A DNA stretch of 64,000 bases, from positions 1 through 64,000 of the forward strand of contig JALHOR010000003.1 of the NCBI GenBank assembly GCA_022842885.1. Reading direction: 5' to 3'. This document shows positions 58,648 through 64,000 of the stretch, one piece after another. How positions within the stretch are numbered: the first letter of the stretch is position 1; each line of letters opens with the position of its first letter. The translations under genes were made by a program, and so were the position numbers. The notes below the pieces were generated by a model. The model did not search any database and was not told the DNA's origin. It saw only the letters and a program-made list of their open reading frames with translations. This stretch comes from Anaerolineae bacterium. GTDB lineage: Bacteria > Chloroflexota > Anaerolineae > Aggregatilineales > Phototrophicaceae.

Positions 58648-60016
58648 CTTGCGGTTTGGGCTGCTGCTGGCGATGCTGGCAGTGGCGGCGGTTGCCATTT
58701 TTACGATTACGATTTTCGCGGGTTATACCACGCGCATCGAATTTTCGCGCTATGTCAATTTTGTTGGCAATGTGCGCGAAGAACAGATGCAAGAGGCGGT
58801 CTTAACCTTTTTTACGACGGGTGATGGCGCAGTCACAGGCAAACCGTCACGCCCGGTTGTGATGCCCGCCGAAGATGTCTTCCCGACTTCCGGCACAGAG
58901 ATGATTCTGGTCAATCCGGCACAGATGCGTGTGTATCCGTTGGAAAAATTCAAAGACCTGAATATCACCAATATCAATGAAGTGCGCTTTTTTACATCGG
59001 CAGATGGCACCGTCGAAGTGTATGAAGGCGAAAAAAATATTGGCACATTTAGCATTAATCCAGCCGACGAATTGGCATTTGTGCCTGCACAGATAGAATT
59101 TGTGCAATCGGTCAGTTGGGGGTTGCTCTTGGCGGCAGGCATGGCGGGTATCTCGGCAATTTTCCTGACGTTGATTTTATCGCGGCGGATTTTGCTGCCT
59201 GTGCAGGCGCTGACGGAAGCAGCCCGCCGCATGGAAGAAGGCGATTTGAGCCAACGGGTCAAAACCCCGGTGCAGGGTGAAATCGGCAAATTGGCACATG
59301 CCTTTAATTCGATGGCAGAAACACTCAACCGTAATGAAGACCTGCGCCGCAATATGGTCAGCGATATTGCTCATGAATTACGAACCCCGCTGACGAATAT
59401 ACGGGGTTATCTGGAAGCACTGCAAGATGGCGTGGTTGCGCCGGATAAATTTACGATTGATTTGATTTATGACGAAGCTATTTTGCTGAACCGGCTCATC
59501 CAAGATTTGCAGGAATTGGCATTGGCAGAAGCCGGGCAATTACGTTATGACCGCCAAGCGGTGCCGATTAATGATGTGGTTGAGCAAACTCTGACGATGT
59601 TCCAACCGGGGGCATCCAGCAAGAATATTGCTTTGGTGATGGAGTTACAGCCGCAGTTGCCGCTGGTGTATGCCGATAAAAAACGTTTGGCACAAATCAT
59701 GCGGAATCTCATCAACAATGCCGTCACACATACCGAAGCAGGCAGTATCCGTGTGTCTGCCATCGCGCATGAAAAAGAGATTGAAATTTCAGTACGAGAC
59801 ACGGGTGAAGGTATAGATGAAGCCCATATCCCCTATATCTTTGAGCGTTTTTATCGGGTAGACCCATCGCGCAGCCGGACGACAGGTGGGGCAGGTCTAG
59901 GCTTGGCAATTGTCAAACAGTTGGTGGAAGCGCAGGGTGGTTGGATAAAAGTCGAAAGCGAAATTGGCAAGGGGTCAAGTTTTACGTTTGCACTGCCGGT
60001 GTATGCGGCGGGCTGA
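58637..60016 (+). CDS. Sensor histidine kinase (HAMP, HisKA, HATPase)
   Basis: 459 residues from the ATG at 58637 (MLYSLRFGLLLAMLAVAAV); the longer ORF start lies inside the regulator gene. Two membrane helices (~7-29 and ~158-180) bracket an extracytoplasmic sensor of ~125 residues. HAMP follows with RRMEEGDLSQRVKTP, then the HisKA H-box SDIAHELRTPLTNIRGYL, N-box MRNLINNAVTHTE, G1 DTGEGI, F-box IFERFYRVD and G2 GGAGLGLAIVKQLV. Complete kinase, cognate to the upstream regulator. Confidence 0.95.
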   Translation: MLYSLRFGLLLAMLAVAAVAIFTITIFAGYTTRIEFSRYVNFVGNVREEQMQEAVLTFFTTGDGAVTGKPSRPVVMPAEDVFPTSGTEMILVNPAQMRVYPLEKFKDLNITNINEVRFFTSADGTVEVYEGEKNIGTFSINPADELAFVPAQIEFVQSVSWGLLLAAGMAGISAIFLTLILSRRILLPVQALTEAARRMEEGDLSQRVKTPVQGEIGKLAHAFNSMAETLNRNEDLRRNMVSDIAHELRTPLTNIRGYLEALQDGVVAPDKFTIDLIYDEAILLNRLIQDLQELALAEAGQLRYDRQAVPINDVVEQTLTMFQPGASSKNIALVMELQPQLPLVYADKKRLAQIMRNLINNAVTHTEAGSIRVSAIAHEKEIEISVRDTGEGIDEAHIPYIFERFYRVDPSRSRTTGGAGLGLAIVKQLVEAQGGWIKVESEIGKGSSFTFALPVYAAG

Positions 60017-60033
60017 GAAGGGGTGACGAGTTT

Positions 60034-60061
60034 GTAGGGTCGAGGCATGCCTCGACCCTAA
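60034..60061. repeat. TAGGGTCGAGGCATGCCTCGACCCTA palindromic element (26 bp core, see positions)
   Basis: Arms TAGGGTCGAGGCA (60035-60047) and TGCCTCGACCCTA (60048-60060) are perfectly complementary. Same GAGGCATGCCTC centre as at 57035. Lies between the convergent kinase and transporter genes and may serve as their terminator. Confidence 0.8.
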
Positions 60062-60096
60062 CGAAAGAAGTAAATTTTGCAATGATTTTGGGTGAT

Positions 60097-61464
60097 TTAA
60101 TCCATCGCGCCAGCGAAAACCGTATCTAGCGGCGCTGCCTGCTTTTTAAATTCTTTCACGTTAACTTGATACAGCGCCCATAATGCGGCTAACAAGCCCA
60201 GTGTGCCAAGCGCGAATACCGCCCCATATGCCATCGGCATTGTGCCGAAAAGTTGTAAGCCCACATCGCGTACAATGCCCCCGGTAGCGACACCGCCGCC
60301 GCGTGCCAATGTCACCATCATCGTCCAGAAGCCCAAAAAGGTGCCAGCGCGTCCTACTGGACTCAAATCCATCATCAAGCCCAATGTGCCAACATTCCAA
60401 ATGCCCAAGCCAATGCCCAACAAAATCAGATTAATTGTGACCAACGAGCGAATCTCCAATAGGGCAGAAACCGTCAGCAGGGCGAAGGCAACGGTTAAAA
60501 ATGCCATGCCCAATTGCGACATGACCGTATTCGTCAAACGCGGAAAACGCCGCGATAAAAATAAGAAAGCGATTGTTCCTAAAATTGCCATGCTGCCCCA
60601 ATATGCAGCAAAACGATTGGTGGTTTCAGCAGGCATCCCAAACACATCGCCGCCGAAAGGTTCTAAGATGGCATCCTGCGAGAAGGCGAAAAACATGGAA
60701 GCAGTCAGATAAACCAAGAAAAAACGCAGCGGACGACTTTGCCATACCAGCGCCAAATCATGTTTTAGCGAAGTACTTTCGATGTCTTCAGTTTTGGTTT
60801 TGGCGACAGCACCGCGTTTTTCTTCGCCCAAGACGGAGAAAAACCATAATGCGGCAAATACAAATCCGGTGATAAAAAAGAGATTTTGTAGTGCCTCTGG
60901 CGCAAAACTGAGTCCGGTTTGCCCCTCTTTGTGTTCCGGCAGCAGCAGCCCAAAAAAGATGCCGCCCATCGTAAAACCCAAAAGCAAAAATGTCCACGCG
61001 ATGCCAACCGCCCGCCCACGTTGATGTTCATGAGCGCGGTCATAGATGAGCGCGAGATAGGTTGTGCCGGAAATGGCACTGCCAATGCTGAACAAAAACA
61101 TTGCAGAGATAATCGCTATCCAAGTGGTATTTGTGCCGTTGTTTTGTGCTAATTGGGTGGTTGCCAGCCCTAACATGAAGGTGCTGATGACCATCATCAG
61201 GCGTCCGCCCCAAATCCATATCAGACGGCGATACCCACCAAGCGCCTGAGCATCAGAGCGCCGCCCTGCCCACACGCCTAATGGTGCTAGGAAATAACGC
61301 AGGGCAGTTAAAAGTCCCACCAGCGTTGCGCTAAATCCCAAATCGCTAATCATAATGCGATTCCAGACACCGGTTGTCAGTACATCTGCCATGCCTGACC
61401 CCAGATGGAAGATGCCAATTTTAAAATTGCGCCCGACGGTCAAGCCCTGTCTCTGCTCATCCAT
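60097..61464 (-). CDS. PucC/BCD-family MFS transporter
   Basis: 455 residues, twelve membrane helices. The N-terminal half matches the PucC/bacteriochlorophyll-delivery group: KIGIFHLGSGMADVLTTGVW, NRIMISDLGFSATLVGLLTA, LRYFLAPLGVWAGRRSDAQA, LGGYRRLIWIWGG. In phototrophs such proteins help assemble light-harvesting complexes; non-phototrophic Chloroflexi also carry relatives of unknown cargo. No pigment-synthesis genes occur in the window, so phototrophy is not claimed. Own promoter. Confidence 0.85.
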   Translation of the reverse strand: MDEQRQGLTVGRNFKIGIFHLGSGMADVLTTGVWNRIMISDLGFSATLVGLLTALRYFLAPLGVWAGRRSDAQALGGYRRLIWIWGGRLMMVISTFMLGLATTQLAQNNGTNTTWIAIISAMFLFSIGSAISGTTYLALIYDRAHEHQRGRAVGIAWTFLLLGFTMGGIFFGLLLPEHKEGQTGLSFAPEALQNLFFITGFVFAALWFFSVLGEEKRGAVAKTKTEDIESTSLKHDLALVWQSRPLRFFLVYLTASMFFAFSQDAILEPFGGDVFGMPAETTNRFAAYWGSMAILGTIAFLFLSRRFPRLTNTVMSQLGMAFLTVAFALLTVSALLEIRSLVTINLILLGIGLGIWNVGTLGLMMDLSPVGRAGTFLGFWTMMVTLARGGGVATGGIVRDVGLQLFGTMPMAYGAVFALGTLGLLAALWALYQVNVKEFKKQAAPLDTVFAGAMD

Positions 61465-61507
61465 ATTTGCACCGTTTTTTGTAGATTTTTATAGATTTTA
61501 TCTGAAT

Positions 61508-61537
61508 ATTGTAGCGACGCAAGAGAATAAAAGTCAA
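61508..61537 (-). promoter_or_regulatory. Promoter of the PucC-like gene
   Basis: Minus strand TTGACT (61537-61532), 18-nt spacer, TACAAT (61513-61508), 43 nt before the ATG at 61464. Confidence 0.65.
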
Positions 61538-61718
61538 CCGATATTGTGATAAAAATCACGATAATCTCATGTTGATGGGAAAGATAGCCTCTGGTCAGCC
61601 ATGCCATTGCTCCCATAATGGCAGTAACGAGAATTTTGGGATAGTGATTATGCGACGATTCGTGCGGCAATTTGTGCCATTCATTTTTCGCTCAAGTTCA
61701 AAACGAGTAATTGTCCGC

Positions 61719-61742
61719 AGGGACACGACATGTCGTGTCCCT
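61719..61742. repeat. AGGGACACGACATGTCGTGTCCCT palindromic element (24 bp, arms of 12)
   Basis: Arms AGGGACACGACA and TGTCGTGTCCCT, perfect, followed by AC as in the other copies. It lies in the 308-nt stretch 61465-61772, which otherwise holds the PucC-like promoter; an ORF reads through the palindrome but is not supported as coding. Confidence 0.8.
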
Positions 61743-61772
61743 ACAAATACTACCTTTTCACACAATCTGAAT

Positions 61773-62588
61773 ATGAGTCTCATCTTTTTGGCTTTGTTAG
61801 CAGGTTGTGCAGCGGGTGAAACTGCGCCAACCCTCACCCCGACAGCGGGGCTTTCTGCGCCCACACTTGCGCCGAGTCCAACAGTGCAAATTCTAAATTC
61901 TGATGAATTGTATGGCGATACCAGCATCGGCGGGCAGAATAACCCGGTGGCAGCGGCGTTGCCTTCTGGTGGGGAATTACCGCCGTTGATGTCTGGCACT
62001 TTAACCCTCGGTGGCGCACAAAGTATCCAGACTGTACTGGCAGATGGCACTCTTTTGAATGGCGATTTATATATTAATGGCGATTTCCGGGTGCCGGGCG
62101 TGCTGCTGCTAGCACCGGATAGACTCGCTTGGGGATTGTTGCCGTTACAATTGCACTCTGCGGGGATGTCTGTTTTGGTTGTGGATTTGCCACCAAATGC
62201 GACGGATATTACGACGATATTAATTTCATTTAGTGAACTGAATGCTGTAGACCCGGCACGTTTAGGGGTGATTGGTGCGGATAGCGGCGCGAATATGGCG
62301 CTGAATGGCTGTGCTATCTATGCCGCCTGCGATGCATTAGTCCTGCTTAGTCCTGATGGGCGCGATAGTTTGCCGAGTTTGATGCCCAATTTTAATCCAC
62401 GCCCGCTGCTGATTAGTGTGGCACAAACGGATACCGAAGCCTATTTGACCTCAGTGGCATTAGCGGGATTATCTGGTGATGCCCAACTGGTTACTTATGA
62501 TAGTGGGCGTGGCGCGAGCCTATTGGCGCTTTACCCCGACCTTACCAATACGATTGTCACTTGGATGACTGAGCATCTGAAAGGATGA
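61773..62588 (+). CDS. Lipoprotein with degenerate alpha/beta-hydrolase fold
   Basis: 271 residues from the ATG at 61773, giving MSLIFLALLAGCAAGE with lipobox LAGC (Cys12); the ORF extends upstream through a repeat and is trimmed. A Thr/Pro-rich spacer follows. The hydrolase core has VPGVLLLAPDRLAWG, LHSAGMSVLVVDLPP, DPARLGVIGADSGANMAL and ALVLLSPDGRDSL. The elbow G-x-S-x-G is GADSG here: Asp170 occupies the nucleophile position. The usual His near the end (GAGHG) reads DSGRGAS. So the triad is lost or replaced. Probably a surface-exposed binding protein. Confidence 0.78.
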   Translation: MSLIFLALLAGCAAGETAPTLTPTAGLSAPTLAPSPTVQILNSDELYGDTSIGGQNNPVAAALPSGGELPPLMSGTLTLGGAQSIQTVLADGTLLNGDLYINGDFRVPGVLLLAPDRLAWGLLPLQLHSAGMSVLVVDLPPNATDITTILISFSELNAVDPARLGVIGADSGANMALNGCAIYAACDALVLLSPDGRDSLPSLMPNFNPRPLLISVAQTDTEAYLTSVALAGLSGDAQLVTYDSGRGASLLALYPDLTNTIVTWMTEHLKG

Positions 62589-62595
62589 TAAATCA

Positions 62596-62615
62596 GGGGC
62601 ATGCCTTCATGCCCC
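62596..62615. terminator. Hairpin between convergent genes
   Basis: GGGGCATG (62596-62603) and CATGCCCC (62608-62615), loop CCTT, between the lipoprotein stop and the pheT stop. A-rich on one flank, so moderate termination strength only. Confidence 0.55.
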
Positions 62616-62627
62616 CAAAAAATTACC

Positions 62628-64000
62628 TTACGCCCGCAGTTTGGCGTTCAGTTCACGTTCTGCAAGGGCGATAATCTTCTTGCGAATTTTTGCCACATCT
62701 TCATCTTTGAGCGTCTTTTCATCGGTTTGGTACGTCAGCGCGTAAGCAAGGCTTTTGTTGCCAGCGCCAATCGTTTCACCCCGATACACATCAAACAGCA
62801 TAACGGATTTCAGCATCGCGCCCCCGGCTTTACGAATCACGGCTTCAACCGCCGCCGCTGCAACATTTTCAGCCACCACCAGCGCAATATCTTCTAAAAT
62901 CGGCGGCGTGGCGGGCAGGGGTGTTAGCGTATAGCGTGCCGGAGTCGCTGCGATGATGGCTTCTAAATCCAATTCTGCCATCAAAACAGGGGCAGCCGTC
63001 AGCCGGAAATTTTGGGCAACCAACGGATGCACTTCGCCAAAATCGCCAACGGCTTTGCCATCAATGAGCAATGTTGCTGACCGCCCCGGATGAAATGTCG
63101 TATGCTGTGAGCGCGTGTAACTGACGTTAGAAATATGCAGCCCGGCTATCAGCCCTTCAATCACGCCTTTTATATCGTAAAAATCGGCATTGCCTGCTTG
63201 CTGTGAATGTGACCAATCATCCTTGCGCCGAACACCCGTCATCAGGATGCCCAAGCGCAGCGGCTCATCGGGCAATGGTGCGCCATTTTTAAGATAAATG
63301 CTGCCAATTTCAAACACCTGCTGGCGGTCTTGATAACGGGCATTTTGCGTGGCATTGTTCATCAGATGATAGAGCAACGTATGCCGCATGACCGATTTTT
63401 CGGGCGCGATGGGATTAGCCAGTTCGACATAGCCCGACGCTGGCAAAGACGATGCCATGCCTGTCGGCGTTAATTGCGCTTCTAGTTCTGGCGCAGAAAA
63501 ACGATAATTAATATTTTCCGTCAGCCCCAAATGAATGAGCAAATCCCGAATGCGTTCTTCGGTCTCAAAGGCGCTGTCTGCCCATTGTGGTGGCATTTCA
63601 TCCGCCATAATGGTATTCGGAATGCGGTCATAGCCAATCACGCGGGCAATTTCTTCCACCAAATCGGCTTGCCCAACGACGCCCGTACTGATGTCGGTGC
63701 GATAATCTGGCACAATCACATGCAGCACATCCCCGGCTAACGTCACATCGAATTGTAAACGCGTGAGCAGTTCAGCGGCTTGCTGCACGCTCATCTCAAT
63801 CCCTAATAAGCGTTTGACTTCGCTCACAGGTAGTTCAATTTGGATAACCGGGGCAGGCAGGGGATATTCATCTATCATGCCCGTTGCGATTTGCCCGCCA
63901 CCTAATTGGCGCATGAGTTCAATGCCGCGCTGGCTACCTAATGCCGCGCGGGAAGGATGCACATTGCGGCTGAAGCGTGTTCCGGCTTCGGTAAAGATTT
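62628..64000 (-). CDS. pheT: Phenylalanyl-tRNA synthetase beta subunit, C-terminal part (5' partial)
   Basis: The frame stays open to the window edge (reading IFTEAGTRFSRNVHPSRAAL over the break), so the gene continues beyond 64000 and the GTG at 63962 is not a start. Visible domains in order: end of B3/B4 (EAGTRFSRNVHPS), B5 (LPVSEVKRLLGIEMS, FDVTLAGDVLHVIVPDYRTD, VEEIARVIGYDRIP), the synthetase-like core (IRDLLIHLGLTENINYRF, ANPIAPEKSVMRHTLL, FEIGSIYL, GVIEGLIAGL) and the C-terminal FDX-ACB anticodon-binding domain (PPILEDIALVVAENV, FDVYRGETIGAGNKSLAYAL). About 456 of the usual ~800 residues. Charges tRNA-Phe together with PheS, which lies outside. Confidence 0.96.
   Translation of the reverse strand, partial: IFTEAGTRFSRNVHPSRAALGSQRGIELMRQLGGGQIATGMIDEYPLPAPVIQIELPVSEVKRLLGIEMSVQQAAELLTRLQFDVTLAGDVLHVIVPDYRTDISTGVVGQADLVEEIARVIGYDRIPNTIMADEMPPQWADSAFETEERIRDLLIHLGLTENINYRFSAPELEAQLTPTGMASSLPASGYVELANPIAPEKSVMRHTLLYHLMNNATQNARYQDRQQVFEIGSIYLKNGAPLPDEPLRLGILMTGVRRKDDWSHSQQAGNADFYDIKGVIEGLIAGLHISNVSYTRSQHTTFHPGRSATLLIDGKAVGDFGEVHPLVAQNFRLTAAPVLMAELDLEAIIAATPARYTLTPLPATPPILEDIALVVAENVAAAAVEAVIRKAGGAMLKSVMLFDVYRGETIGAGNKSLAYALTYQTDEKTLKDEDVAKIRKKIIALAERELNAKLRA

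Noticed and set aside
60097-61464. Claim that the organism is phototrophic
   Set aside because: Only a PucC-like transporter supports it; non-phototrophs carry relatives and no pigment genes are present.
61569-61772. Upstream ORF extension of the lipoprotein gene
   Set aside because: It reads through a palindromic repeat and hides a perfect lipoprotein signal that starts at 61773.

Overview
The window looks like a chromosomal segment of a Gram-negative-type, respiring bacterium, most likely a member of the Chloroflexota (Anaerolineae-like). This is inferred from the gene content, not from a marker tree. The pointers are an ArsA-type ATPase with a C-terminal HSP20-like domain, a cytochrome bc complex with b6-like haem spacing and a Glu-less Qo motif, a CcmABCDE cytochrome c maturation locus whose CcmE uses Cys instead of His, CYP120-like P450, a PucC/BCD-family transporter, Thr/Pro-rich lipoproteins, and abundant 7-bp tandem repeats and short palindromes of the kind seen in filamentous cyanobacteria and Chloroflexi. 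Nearly all of the window is ordinary coding sequence. I saw no prophage, transposase or CRISPR array.

Layout. 1-12 kb: end of a surface FGE-fold protein, rsmH, an S9 peptidase, an ArsA-UbiB pair, xseA-xseB and a coupled membrane metalloprotease. 11.7-15.5 kb: CoA-binding protein, M20 peptidase, lipoprotein, GNAT. 15.5-22 kb (minus strand): a maturation and redox locus reading small membrane protein, ccmE, zinc-ribbon protein, cytochrome c lipoprotein, DsbA-like protein, ccmA, ccmB, ccmC and an unlisted 50-residue ccmD. ccmF, ccmG and ccmH are not here. 22-31 kb: GH13 amylase, a GT-C/SGNH/MBOAT surface-glycan acylation operon, a split ThrE exporter, P450 and an orphan antitoxin. 31-36 kb: small-gene patch with two membrane proteins (one carrying a histone-fold-like stretch) bracketed by a perfect 33-bp direct repeat, then uvrC. 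36-49.6 kb: tadA, ureohydrolase, glutamate dehydrogenase, coaX, a truncated Uma2-like remnant, a GT2, tRNA-Asn next to an AT-rich islet, RNase D and CorA. 49.7-54.7 kb: the bc complex operon (Rieske, cytochrome b, dihaem and monohaem cytochromes c) behind a strong promoter. 54.7-64 kb: tag, a GT39-like membrane protein with two repeat insertions inside its frame, a two-component system, a PucC-like transporter, a degenerate hydrolase lipoprotein and the 3' part of pheT.

How it fits together. The ccm locus exports haem and attaches it to the c-type cytochromes of the bc complex and of the 19.2-21.0 kb lipoprotein, which together indicate a quinol-oxidising, membrane-bound respiratory chain. 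Around them are housekeeping DNA repair (uvrC, xseAB, tag), translation (tRNA-Asn, tadA, rsmH, pheT) and envelope functions.

Many ORF starts were moved downstream from TTG or GTG codons to an ATG with a Shine-Dalgarno or family-typical N-terminus; each case is explained. Promoter calls rest on hexamer matches and on a recurrent TACAAT box 27-43 nt ahead of starts.
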